The notes below the pieces were generated by a model. The model ran no database searches. It was not told the DNA's origin and was given only the letters and a program-made list of their open reading frames with translations. DNA of 64,000 nt from Bacillota bacterium (lineage in GTDB: Bacteria > Bacillota > Clostridia > Christensenellales > SZUA-584): assembly GCA_023459495.1 (NCBI GenBank), contig JAEWTL010000059.1:62001-126000 (forward strand), in the 5' to 3' direction. The position numbers and the translations under genes are program-made. This document shows, piece after piece, positions 33,472 through 41,985 of the stretch (positions within the stretch are counted from its first letter, which is position 1; every line of letters begins with the position of its first letter).

Positions 33472-34317
33472 ATGGAACTGGGTGGTTGGGTATTCGAAAA
33501 TATCCGGCTGAACTACGAGGAAATTTTCTCGGCGGAAAAGAAAGTCGCGGATTTCATTCTTAAGAATCCGGAACAGACCGTAACGCTTAATGTTTCCGAA
33601 CTGGCCGAGCTCTGCGGAACAAGCGACGCGACGGTAATCCGCCTCTGCAAGCATCTGGGGTACAAAGGGTTTTACCAGATGAAGCTTCAGCTGGCGCATG
33701 ATCTGGGCCGTGAGCAGCTTTTCAGCGGTAACGCGGTGGTAACAGAACCGGACAACGTTGACGATGTGCTCAAAGAGGTCGCGTCCAACATCATCCACGC
33801 GCAGTCCAATGTGGACAACGACATGATGATGAAATGCGTGGAGCTGATGCTGGGGTGCGATACGGTGCATCTCGTTGCGACAGGCAACTCGATACCCTCG
33901 GCCATCGACTTTGCGTTCAGACTCGGCCGTGTCGGTATTCGGACAAGCAGTTCGTTCATGCCGGAGCAGCAACTCAACAGCGTGAACCTCGGCAGCGAGC
34001 GTGACATCGTGGTCGGTATATCCCACTCCGGCAGCTCAAAGCAGGTGCTTCAGGCATTTGAGCTTGCGAAAAGAAAAAACATGACGACCCTGGCGATTAC
34101 TGACCTGCACAACACGCCGCATGCCAAAAGTGCGGACTACGCGCTATCGACCGGGATCGAGTATTCCAGCGTTTATATATTCGGCGCCGCGTCACACATC
34201 TACATTTCGGCACTGATCGACATACTGGTGTACTTCATCGCCCGTGCGAAGAAGGATGCCGTGAATAACGGAGAAACGGACCCGCTGGAGTACGTTCTCT
34301 CGGAAACCAAACTCTAA
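33472..34317 (+). CDS. RpiR/MurR family transcriptional regulator
   Basis: A 281-residue regulator. The N-terminal HTH_6 domain (about 8-80) includes NVSELAELCGTSDATVIRLCKHLGYKGFYQMK; a SIS sugar-phosphate-binding domain (about 115-245) includes VHLVATGNSIPSAIDFAFRLGRVG and the loop GISHSGSSKQVLQA. Such proteins sense phosphosugars made by the pathway they control. GGAAAGGAAAG precedes the ATG. It is the first gene of the operon behind a consensus promoter and palindrome, so it most likely regulates itself and the genes that follow. Confidence 0.9.
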   Translation: MELGGWVFENIRLNYEEIFSAEKKVADFILKNPEQTVTLNVSELAELCGTSDATVIRLCKHLGYKGFYQMKLQLAHDLGREQLFSGNAVVTEPDNVDDVLKEVASNIIHAQSNVDNDMMMKCVELMLGCDTVHLVATGNSIPSAIDFAFRLGRVGIRTSSSFMPEQQLNSVNLGSERDIVVGISHSGSSKQVLQAFELAKRKNMTTLAITDLHNTPHAKSADYALSTGIEYSSVYIFGAASHIYISALIDILVYFIARAKKDAVNNGETDPLEYVLSETKL

Positions 34318-34331
34318 GACGGAGGACCCAA

Positions 34332-35651
34332 GTGGCTTACCGGGACAAGTACGCGGATTATTTCGGGCAGATGCCGAGCGATATCGAAAGGCTGAAAAAC
34401 AGCGGACACAGGATTGTACTGGGATACACGAGTGATCTGGATGTCGTGATGGCATGGGACAGCAAAGCATTTGACAACATACTATCGGTCTTCCTCAAAG
34501 AGGAACCGTATGTCCGTACAGGAGATGTGATCGACTCGATGGAGGCATTTGCCCGAATTGTCAGCTATCACATGATCCACGGGTTGGGCGGCGAGATCGA
34601 CATTACGAACCTTGAAGTCTGTGAATACCTTGAGCGCTATTTCCAAACAGAGTATGCGCTCGGCGGGACCTGTGCCCAGGGCGCGGCCGCGTTGAACGCG
34701 GTGGGCTTTCCGGTACTGGCAAACATCACCGACCGGTCCAAAGAGGTCTGCAAGCTGATGAGCGGCCCCGGACTTGATACGGTGACGGAACACGGCGTAG
34801 TACCCATGATGGACAGCGCTACGGACGAACCTCCGGTGCGTCATATGATTCTGCAGTATCCCAAGGGCGCACGGGTCACGGCGGGTGGAAGGGTATATGA
34901 AGCGCCTGTGTCCAACCGGCTCATCATGGACTACGACAGCATCCATAAGACGATGCCTGTGGGCCAGCCGTTCCTCAGCTTTTGCGAAACGCACGCACAG
35001 GAAATACTCGTGTACTGCGTATCGGGCTTCAACGGCATCATTGAAGAGGGCATCATGTCAGGCCGTATCGACGAAATATCGGCGCACTACCGCGAGGTAA
35101 AGCGCGTCAATCCGGATTGTACGATCTATCTTGAAGGCGCGTGCTACTTAAACCCGGAGCTCAAAAACCTCGTGTTTGACCGGCTATCGGATTTGGTGGA
35201 CATCTACGGAATGAACGAGGAAGAACTTGTCGAGCATACTTGCAGGTTCGGGGTTCATACCGATAAGGAAGACCTTGCGTCTGTACTAAGCGGCTTACAG
35301 TCGCTGTTGGATAAGTACCCGGTTCGCGGAATCGTGCTTCACACCAAGGACTACGCGATGTACTACGGCGAGGAACTTGCAGGCGCGGACGTTGAAAAAG
35401 GGCTGACGCTCGGCAACCTGATGGCAGGTACGCGGGCACGCACGGGCCGTTATGGTTCGTACGAGGACTGCGGTGAGAGCATGCGGCTTGCACTGAGCCC
35501 GGAGGGTATCCGGTTTGCGGAGGAATTAGATCGCATGAGCCCCAGAGGATACGTGCGTATCGCGCCTTCGCGTTACATGGAGCATCCGAAGTATACCATC
35601 GGGCTGGGCGACACATTCATGGCTGGTTTTTTAACATCATTTGTACGGTAA
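34332..35651 (+). CDS. ADP-dependent glucokinase/phosphofructokinase family kinase
   Basis: A 439-residue kinase of the ADP_PFK_GK family, ribokinase superfamily. These enzymes phosphorylate glucose or fructose 6-phosphate using ADP instead of ATP and are best known in Thermococcales, methanogens and animals. Features are GYTSDLDVVM near 31-40, GGTCAQGAAALNAVGFPVL near 111-129, FNGI (about 235-238), VLHTKDYAMYYG in the C-terminal half, and the catalytic Asp427 in IGLGDTFMAGF. The GTG start has GGAGG eight bases upstream and lies 14 bases after the RpiR gene. Substrate and true phosphoryl donor are not known; a sugar monophosphate of the pathway is a reasonable guess, since an aldolase is encoded in the same operon. 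Confidence 0.78.
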   Translation: MAYRDKYADYFGQMPSDIERLKNSGHRIVLGYTSDLDVVMAWDSKAFDNILSVFLKEEPYVRTGDVIDSMEAFARIVSYHMIHGLGGEIDITNLEVCEYLERYFQTEYALGGTCAQGAAALNAVGFPVLANITDRSKEVCKLMSGPGLDTVTEHGVVPMMDSATDEPPVRHMILQYPKGARVTAGGRVYEAPVSNRLIMDYDSIHKTMPVGQPFLSFCETHAQEILVYCVSGFNGIIEEGIMSGRIDEISAHYREVKRVNPDCTIYLEGACYLNPELKNLVFDRLSDLVDIYGMNEEELVEHTCRFGVHTDKEDLASVLSGLQSLLDKYPVRGIVLHTKDYAMYYGEELAGADVEKGLTLGNLMAGTRARTGRYGSYEDCGESMRLALSPEGIRFAEELDRMSPRGYVRIAPSRYMEHPKYTIGLGDTFMAGFLTSFVR

Positions 35652-35665
35652 AGGGGGAACGCGGC

Positions 35666-37168
35666 GTGGCGTTACTGATGGGAATTGATCTCGGAACATC
35701 GGGACTCAAAACCATCGTGATCGATGAAACCGGCGAAGTGAAAGCGCTGAGTTCTCGTTCCTATACATTCGACTCTCCGCGCGGTGGGTTTGCGGAGCAC
35801 CATCCGGACGCATGGTGGCAGGCCTGTGCCGAAACGGTCAGCGAAGCGCTGGCTAAGTGCGGCGGATGCGCGGACAATATCGCAGGCGTAAGCTTCTCCG
35901 GGCAGATGCACGGGCTGGTCACGCTGGACAGTGAATACCGTCCGGTACGACCCGCGATCCTGCACTGCGACGCACGGTCCGGCAAACAGGTGGAAGACCT
36001 GCGCCGCATACTCGGAACGGACGGCATCCGTTCGCTGATGATGAATCCGGTATATACGGGCTTTCTGCTTCCTTCCCTGCTGTGGGTGAGGGAGAACGAA
36101 CCCGAGAACTTTGAAAAAATACGCCACGTGTGCCTGCCCAAGGACTATCTGAAGATGAAGATGACAGGCGAACTGTCCTCGGATTATTCGGATGCATCGG
36201 CTACGCTGGCATTTGATATTAAGAATGATACTTGGTCGGAGGAAATCCTCCGGCGTGTGCAGATATCCGCATCTTTATTTCCAAACTGCTATGAGACCAC
36301 GCAGGAAGCGGGCAGAGTATGCACCGACGCGGCGAAACGGACCGGCCTTAAAGCCGGAACGATCGTAGCGGCGGGCGGCGGAGATCAGGTGATGCAGGGA
36401 ATCGGCAACGGCATGGTGCACGCAGGCGACGCGACGGTCAACATTGGCAGCAGCGGACAGGTCAGCTTCCAGATCGACCGGCCGGTGCTGAACCCGGACC
36501 TGAACACCAACATGTTCTGCGGTTACAAAAAGGGCCGCTGGATATTGTTTGGTGCCACAATGACAGCCGGATGGTCCTTCGAATGGTGGCACCGCAATTC
36601 GGGCAATGTCGATTATGCGCAGCTCGACCATGAGGTCGCGCAAACGCCGCCGGGAAGCGGTGGGATTATCTTCCTGCCGTATCTGAACGGAGAGCGCACG
36701 CCGCATGTGGACCCGAATCTCAGCGGTGCGTTGATGGGACTCAACATCGGAACGACGCGTGCGCACATGACGCGAGCCGTCATGGAAGGCGTAGCCTATT
36801 CGCTGATGCAGTGCATTGAAATATGCGGCGGGCTCGGATTCCATGCCGAATGGCTGGTGGCTTCGGGAGGCGCAGCGCGCAGCAAGCCATGGCTGCAGCT
36901 GCAGGCGGACGTATACAATACGCCGCTGCGTGTATCCGAAACTGAGGAACAGGCGGGTCTCGGCGCAGCGATCGCCGCGGGCGTAGGTTCCGGGGTGTTT
37001 GCCAATCTGGAGGAAGGCTGCCGCGCAGCGGTGCATTACCGCAGCGAGATCGTGCTGCCCGACTCCAAACGACATGATATTTACCGTCAGTACTATGCGC
37101 TTTACAAGGATGCGCATCACGCAGGGCGGGATGTGCTGGACAGGCTCAGCGCACTGGGAAGAAAGTAA
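35666..37168 (+). CDS. FGGY family carbohydrate kinase (xylulokinase-like)
   Basis: A 500-residue sugar kinase of the FGGY family, closest in motifs to xylulokinase. The N-terminal phosphate-binding DLGTSGLKTIV is at about 8-18, the xylulokinase-type SFSGQMHGLV at 76-85 (MHG 81-83), the catalytic base Asp240 in AAGGGDQVMQG, and the C-terminal ATP motif VASGGAARSKPWLQLQADV near 390. It would phosphorylate a ketopentose or related ketose after import or epimerisation. GTG start preceded by AAAGGGGG, 14 bases after the ADP-kinase gene. D-xylulose is not certain, as FGGY specificity is hard to predict and no xylose isomerase is nearby. Confidence 0.87.
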   Translation: MALLMGIDLGTSGLKTIVIDETGEVKALSSRSYTFDSPRGGFAEHHPDAWWQACAETVSEALAKCGGCADNIAGVSFSGQMHGLVTLDSEYRPVRPAILHCDARSGKQVEDLRRILGTDGIRSLMMNPVYTGFLLPSLLWVRENEPENFEKIRHVCLPKDYLKMKMTGELSSDYSDASATLAFDIKNDTWSEEILRRVQISASLFPNCYETTQEAGRVCTDAAKRTGLKAGTIVAAGGGDQVMQGIGNGMVHAGDATVNIGSSGQVSFQIDRPVLNPDLNTNMFCGYKKGRWILFGATMTAGWSFEWWHRNSGNVDYAQLDHEVAQTPPGSGGIIFLPYLNGERTPHVDPNLSGALMGLNIGTTRAHMTRAVMEGVAYSLMQCIEICGGLGFHAEWLVASGGAARSKPWLQLQADVYNTPLRVSETEEQAGLGAAIAAGVGSGVFANLEEGCRAAVHYRSEIVLPDSKRHDIYRQYYALYKDAHHAGRDVLDRLSALGRK

Positions 37169-37212
37169 CAGGCCATCAGGGCCAAAAAGTTTAGTGAAAT
37201 GAGGTGATATAT

Positions 37213-38745
37213 TTGGAGGAGGCAGTCAAGAACAAAACCGAATACGAATATATCCTGGACTGCCAGGGAGTATCCAAATCCTTCGGCGGTACGCATGCAC
37301 TGCAGGATGTACAGCTGCAGGTCAAACCCGGCGAGGTTCACGCGCTGCTCGGAGAGAATGGTGCGGGCAAATCCACGCTGATGAAGATCATCATCGGGTT
37401 GCAAAAGCAGGATAAAGGCGACATTTTCTTTGAGGGAAAGCCCTATGCTGCAAACGGCCCCGCAGAGGCAATCAAAGCCGGTATCTCGATGATCCATCAG
37501 GAGCTCAACCCGGAGCCGTATTTGTCGATTGCGGAGAGTATTTTCCTGAAACGGGAGGATACGATCAAAAGCACACCGTTCCTGAATAAGAAGGAAACCA
37601 ATCGGCGCGCTGTGGAGCTTTTGAAGCAGTACAACCTGGGCATGAACCCCAAGGCGCTGATGGAGTCCCTGACGCTCGCGCAAATGCAGATGATCGAGAT
37701 TCTCAAGGCAGTTTCATGCAACGCGCGTCTGGTCATTATGGACGAGCCGACGTCTTCGCTGGACAGCGAGGAAACTGAGCGGTTGTTCAGAACGATCCGC
37801 AATTTAAAGGAACAGGGCGTTACGATCATCTATATCTCGCACCGCATGGAGGAGATATTCCAGATCTGTGACTCCTACTCGGTATTCCGCGACGGTCACT
37901 TCATCGGCACAGGCAATTTGGCGGATATCTCCACCAATGAGCTGATTTCCATGATGGTGGGCCGCAAGGTTGAAAACATTTTCCCCAAGGTGGATTGCCC
38001 GGTCGGGGATGTGGTGTTTAAGGCGGATGGACTCTCCGGCAAAGGCTTCAACGACATCAGCTTTGAGGTGCACGCAGGCGAGATTGTAGGGCTTTCCGGG
38101 CTTGTGGGCTCGGGCCGCAGCGAAACCATGCGGGCAATATTCGGACTGGATAAACTCACGGCCGGAAAAATGTATCTTAACGGAAAAGAGATACGGATTA
38201 AGAAGCCCAAAGATGCGATAAAGATGGGCATCGCGATGATCAACGAGGACCGCAAAAATTACGGCCTGTGTCTGTTCCGTTCGATCCGCGAAAACATATC
38301 GCTGCCCAATCTGCCTGCGCGGCAAAAGGGCGTGCTGCTCAACCAGCGGCGTGAGAAGGCGGAGTGCCGCGAGGTCGCCAAGACACTGACGGTTAAGATG
38401 GCGAGCATCGAATCGGAAGCATACAGCTTAAGCGGCGGCAATCAGCAGAAGGTGGTTATATCCAAGTGGGTCATGGCAAATCCGAAGCTGCTGATACTGG
38501 ACGAGCCGACAAGAGGTGTCGACGTCGGCGCAAAGTCGGAAATTCATTCACTGATGAGCAGATTTGCTGCGGAGGGCATGGCGATCATCATGGTATCGTC
38601 GGAGCTGCCCGAAGTTATGGGCATGAGCGACCGGATTCTCATCTATCATGAAGGCAGGCTCAACGGGGAAATCAGCCGGAAGGATATACTGGCGGGCACT
38701 GCCAGCCAGGAAACGATTTTAGCCAAAGAATTCGGCGGGAGGTAA
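37213..38745 (+). CDS. Ribose-type sugar ABC transporter, double ATPase subunit
   Basis: A 510-residue fused ATPase of the RbsA/XylG type. The first half has Walker A GENGAGKST, Walker B VIMDEPTSSLDS and a changed signature (LTLAQMQMIEI). The second half has a degenerate Walker A (GLVGSGRSE), signature LSGGNQQK and LILDEPTRGVDVG, as in the family. The TTG at 37213 is preferred because GAGGTG lies six bases upstream; the GTG at 37204 overlaps that site. It powers uptake through the permease and binding protein encoded next. Confidence 0.9.
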   Translation: MEEAVKNKTEYEYILDCQGVSKSFGGTHALQDVQLQVKPGEVHALLGENGAGKSTLMKIIIGLQKQDKGDIFFEGKPYAANGPAEAIKAGISMIHQELNPEPYLSIAESIFLKREDTIKSTPFLNKKETNRRAVELLKQYNLGMNPKALMESLTLAQMQMIEILKAVSCNARLVIMDEPTSSLDSEETERLFRTIRNLKEQGVTIIYISHRMEEIFQICDSYSVFRDGHFIGTGNLADISTNELISMMVGRKVENIFPKVDCPVGDVVFKADGLSGKGFNDISFEVHAGEIVGLSGLVGSGRSETMRAIFGLDKLTAGKMYLNGKEIRIKKPKDAIKMGIAMINEDRKNYGLCLFRSIRENISLPNLPARQKGVLLNQRREKAECREVAKTLTVKMASIESEAYSLSGGNQQKVVISKWVMANPKLLILDEPTRGVDVGAKSEIHSLMSRFAAEGMAIIMVSSELPEVMGMSDRILIYHEGRLNGEISRKDILAGTASQETILAKEFGGR

Positions 38746-38753
38746 GGGAAATC

Positions 38754-39734
38754 ATGAACGCAAAGCAGGAAAAAAGGATCCTGGGAATGGACCAGCACGA
38801 TTTAAGCCTTTTCATGAAACGGTATGGTATCGTGTTCGTCATGGTTGCAATGTTTATTATATTGAGCTTTGCATCTCCAAACTTTTTAAAGATTGGTAAC
38901 ATCACCAATGTGCTTTCAACAGTCGCTCTGAACGGCGTATTGGCACTTGGCATGGTGTTTGTCATTACTGCAGGCGGTATCGATCTTTCGATCGGCTCCC
39001 TGCTTGCACTCGCCAGTACTACGATCGGCGTGGCGCTGCAGATGACCGGCAGCAATGTAGTGGCTTGTGTCGCGGCTGTTATCGTCTGCGGATTGCTTGG
39101 CTTCTTGAACGGTGTACTGGTGGCAGGATTCAATATGTTCCCGTTCGTGGTGACGCTGGCCAGCCAGCTTGTTATCCGCGGTCTGGGCTACGTGATATCG
39201 GGCGGCTACTCATTTGCGCTGGCAAATCCGAATTTTGCTCAGATCGGATTAGGTAAAATCGGCGATTACCTGCCGTACCCCATTCTGATACTGACTGCGG
39301 TATTCATTATATCGTATATACTGATGCATTGGACGCGGTTTGGCCGCTATGTATACGCAGTAGGCGGTAACATCAATGCGGCAACGGCTTCGGGAGTCAA
39401 CATATTCTGGACACGCACGATGACGTTCGTCATCAGCGGTGTGTTTGCAGGAATCGCGGGCATTATCATGACGGCGCGTATCAATGCGGCGCAGCCTAAC
39501 ATTGGCGTGGGTTATGAGACGGACGCAATCGCAGCCTGCGTCATCGGCGGCACATCGTTCGCCGGCGGCGTATCTACGATCCCCGGAACCTTGGTCGGCA
39601 TTGTCATCATCGGCCTGATATACAACGGCATGAACCTGCTTCATGTCGAGTCATACTGGCAGATGATCGTAAAAGGTCTGCTGATACTGGGCGCGGTCAT
39701 GATGGATATGGCGTTGAATAAGAGACGCAGTTAG
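38754..39734 (+). CDS. Ribose-type sugar ABC transporter permease
   Basis: A 326-residue membrane protein of the RbsC/BPD_transp_2 family with eight to ten hydrophobic segments. The family loop ALGMVFVITAGGIDLSIGS is near 63-81, and the cytoplasmic coupling region with VGGNINAATASGVN lies near 202-215. It starts eight bases after the ATPase stop, with GGGAGG at the junction. One permease gene suggests a homodimer, as in ribose importers. Confidence 0.92.
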   Translation: MNAKQEKRILGMDQHDLSLFMKRYGIVFVMVAMFIILSFASPNFLKIGNITNVLSTVALNGVLALGMVFVITAGGIDLSIGSLLALASTTIGVALQMTGSNVVACVAAVIVCGLLGFLNGVLVAGFNMFPFVVTLASQLVIRGLGYVISGGYSFALANPNFAQIGLGKIGDYLPYPILILTAVFIISYILMHWTRFGRYVYAVGGNINAATASGVNIFWTRTMTFVISGVFAGIAGIIMTARINAAQPNIGVGYETDAIAACVIGGTSFAGGVSTIPGTLVGIVIIGLIYNGMNLLHVESYWQMIVKGLLILGAVMMDMALNKRRS

Positions 39735-39746
39735 CTTTGGTCTTAT

Positions 39747-39759
39747 CCCGCAAAGCGGG
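39747..39759 (+). other. Small hairpin before the binding-protein gene
   Basis: CCCGC and GCGGG enclose an AAA loop. Short stems at permease/binding-protein junctions can protect the binding-protein mRNA 5' end and raise its expression over the other subunits. Confidence 0.4.
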
Positions 39760-39796
39760 TTAAAGATAAAATAAAAAATAGCGCAGGAGGAAGAAA

Positions 39797-40813
39797 ATGA
39801 AAAAAGTATTGGTTCTCGTGTTAGCGCTGGCTTTGGTTCTGGGCTTCGCGGCCTGCTCCAACAGCACCCCGTCAACGTCGACGGAACCCTCGACAGAAAC
39901 CTCGGCCGCTGTGTCGGAATCCACTGAGGTCTCCGCACCGGCAGCGGAAGTTCATGTTGCGTACATCGCCAAGAACACCGTGGACGCGTTCCATGCTACG
40001 CTGAACGGCGCTGCGAAGACCGCTCTGGATGCGATGGTATCTGACGGCACGATCACGGATTGGCAGCTGTATGACGGCCTGACCGACCCCATCACGCAGG
40101 TCAACCTGATTGAAGACGCGATCAACAACGGCGCAAACTTCGTCATTCTGCTCCCGGCAGAAGCTGAAGGCAGCGCTCCGGTTGTAACCCGCTGCTCTGA
40201 AGCTGGCATCCCGATCGTCGTTGTTAACTCGATGACGAACAACACGGAAGAGCTTGCTAACGCGTTTGTCGGTTCCGACGACGTCCAGGCTGGCGAAATG
40301 ATGGCGAACTACGTTATGGAGCAGATCCCGGATGGCGGCAAATATGCTCACATGATGGGTATCGTCGGTAACTCGGCTCAGATCATGAGAGGCGAAGGCA
40401 TCCTGAACGTGATGAGCACAAGCGACAAGTGGGAAAGCGTTGGCGATTTCGCTGCGGACTGGTCTGCTGACAAGGCCGTTGGCTTCGCGACTGACGTTCT
40501 CACGCAGTATGGCGATGACATCAAAGCGATCGTCTGCGACAACGACGACATGTCGTCCGCTGTCCAGGCGTACTGCAACTCCGTTGGCCGCACGGACATC
40601 GTCTGCATCGGTGTTGACGGCAATGCGGGCCCGCTCCAGATGGTTAAGGACGGTACGCTTGGTGCGACCGTGCTGCAGGACGGCGCTGCTCAGGTTACCA
40701 CCGCGATCGCTCTGATCCCGGATATCCTGGCTGGCAAAACCGTTGAGAAGTCCATCATGGTTCCGTTCACGCTCGTAACCTCGGAGAACGTTGATCAGTA
40801 CCTGCATTCTTAA
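39797..40813 (+). CDS. Ribose-type sugar ABC transporter substrate-binding lipoprotein
   Basis: A 338-residue lipoprotein of the periplasmic-binding-protein type 1 group (Peripla_BP_4). Signal peptide with lipobox GFAAC (Cys20), a Ser/Thr/Glu linker to about residue 50, then two Rossmann-like lobes: AYIAKNTVDAFHATLNGA, FVILLPAEAEGS, IPIVVVNSMT, and in the second lobe KAIVCDNDDMSSAVQAY and IVCIGVDGN. GCAGGAGG precedes the ATG. Its codons are strongly biased to gct, gtt, aac and ctg, unlike flanking genes, which suggests high expression. It captures the imported sugar; the ligand cannot be deduced from sequence. Confidence 0.92.
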   Translation: MKKVLVLVLALALVLGFAACSNSTPSTSTEPSTETSAAVSESTEVSAPAAEVHVAYIAKNTVDAFHATLNGAAKTALDAMVSDGTITDWQLYDGLTDPITQVNLIEDAINNGANFVILLPAEAEGSAPVVTRCSEAGIPIVVVNSMTNNTEELANAFVGSDDVQAGEMMANYVMEQIPDGGKYAHMMGIVGNSAQIMRGEGILNVMSTSDKWESVGDFAADWSADKAVGFATDVLTQYGDDIKAIVCDNDDMSSAVQAYCNSVGRTDIVCIGVDGNAGPLQMVKDGTLGATVLQDGAAQVTTAIALIPDILAGKTVEKSIMVPFTLVTSENVDQYLHS

Positions 40814-40833
40814 TCGGCTGAAAGCAAGGTAAA

Positions 40834-40895
40834 GCATAATTAAAAATAGGTTAGAGGCAGCCCTCCCGAGGGGCTGCTTCTAACCAAAATTATGC
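40834..40895 (+). other. Long stem-loop between the binding-protein and aldolase genes
   Basis: A 15-base-pair inner stem (40849-40863 with 40871-40885, one G-T) is closed by an outer stem GCATAATT (40834-40841) with AATTATGC (40888-40895). No T-run follows. A second small hairpin, GCGCTA/TAGCGC, overlaps the last two bases of the outer stem. The 279-base gap after the binding-protein gene also holds GCGGT/ACCGC (41008-41021). The structure probably stabilises upstream mRNA or partly stops transcription. Confidence 0.7.
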
Positions 40896-41092
40896 GCTAA
40901 AAATAGCGCAGGGAAGAAACAAACCGATGCGCGGTCATTTAAACGGGCAACGTCCAGAGACGTTATCCGAATAAAGAGCAGCACAAAAGCCCTGACAAAA
41001 ACAAACAGCGGTATAAACCGCATCCTGATATTCGTAAAAAATGTCGGCTAATACCGATATGATTATATTTTAAATTTCGGAGGAATGCAACT

Positions 41093-41962
41093 GTGTTAGT
41101 GAACATGAAGGAAATACTGTCCGTCGCCAATGAACGTAATTTTGCGGTGCCCGCGTTCAATATTGGTACATGCCAGCTTTTAAAAGCCGTGATTGAATGC
41201 TGCGAAGAAAAGAAAGCTCCGGTCATTCTTGCAATTCACCCCAAGGAACTCAACTTTCAGGGCGACAGCGCAATGGCTGCCATGCGTGATGCCGCGCACA
41301 ACGCCAGCGTTCCGGTCTGTATCCACATGGACCACAGCTCCACGATCGAAGACATCATGCATGCAGTGCGCACCGGCTTCACGTCCGTCATGATGGACGC
41401 TTCGGACAAGCCGTTTGAAGAAAACATGCGCCTCTCCAAGCAGGTCGCTGATCTGGTGCATCCGCTCGGCATTTCGGTGGAAGCGGAGATTGGCACAATT
41501 GGCACCACGGGCAACGACGCTGAGGGTGGCACAAGCGAAATCATCTACACCGACCCGGACGACGTTGTGAAGTTCGTCGAAGCAACGGGCATCGACTGCC
41601 TCGCCATTGCCATTGGCACGGCCCATGGCATCTACCCGAAGGGCTTCAAGCCTCACCTCAAACTCGACCTCTTGACCGAGATCAAAAAGAAAGCGACCGT
41701 TCCGCTCGTGCTGCATGGCGGCTCCGCCAACCCGGATGAGGAGATTGCAGAGAGCGTTAAGCGTGGCGTAAACAAGATCAACATCTCTTCCGATACCAAG
41801 GACGCGCTCTATCAGGAGCTGCGCAAGACGCTGTTCAATGATCCGAAGATCAGGGAACCTTTCGAACTCTATATCGACGGTATCGCCGAAATGAAGAAGG
41901 TCATCAACCACAAGATCGATTTGTTCGACGCGGCGGATAAGGTGAAATACTACAGTCTTTAA
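41093..41962 (+). CDS. Class II ketose-bisphosphate aldolase
   Basis: A 289-residue zinc aldolase of the fructose/tagatose-bisphosphate family (Fba/GatY/KbaY). The catalytic Asp80 and zinc ligand His81 are in HMDHSST, with further ligands His179 (GTAHGIYPKG) and His208 (VLHGGSANPDE). EAEIGTIGTTG (about 130-140) carries the family Glu. It splits a ketose 1-phosphate or 1,6-bisphosphate into dihydroxyacetone phosphate and an aldehyde. The GTG start follows GGAGG by nine bases. Position downstream of two kinases suggests it cleaves the phosphorylated product of this pathway rather than serving central glycolysis. Confidence 0.88.
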   Translation: MLVNMKEILSVANERNFAVPAFNIGTCQLLKAVIECCEEKKAPVILAIHPKELNFQGDSAMAAMRDAAHNASVPVCIHMDHSSTIEDIMHAVRTGFTSVMMDASDKPFEENMRLSKQVADLVHPLGISVEAEIGTIGTTGNDAEGGTSEIIYTDPDDVVKFVEATGIDCLAIAIGTAHGIYPKGFKPHLKLDLLTEIKKKATVPLVLHGGSANPDEEIAESVKRGVNKINISSDTKDALYQELRKTLFNDPKIREPFELYIDGIAEMKKVINHKIDLFDAADKVKYYSL

Positions 41963-41985
41963 TTGAAATGAAGGAGGCGACGCGC

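Noticed and set aside
35666..37168. Naming the FGGY kinase xylB
   Set aside because: Motifs resemble xylulokinase, but no xylose isomerase is nearby and FGGY specificity is not predictable from these motifs.
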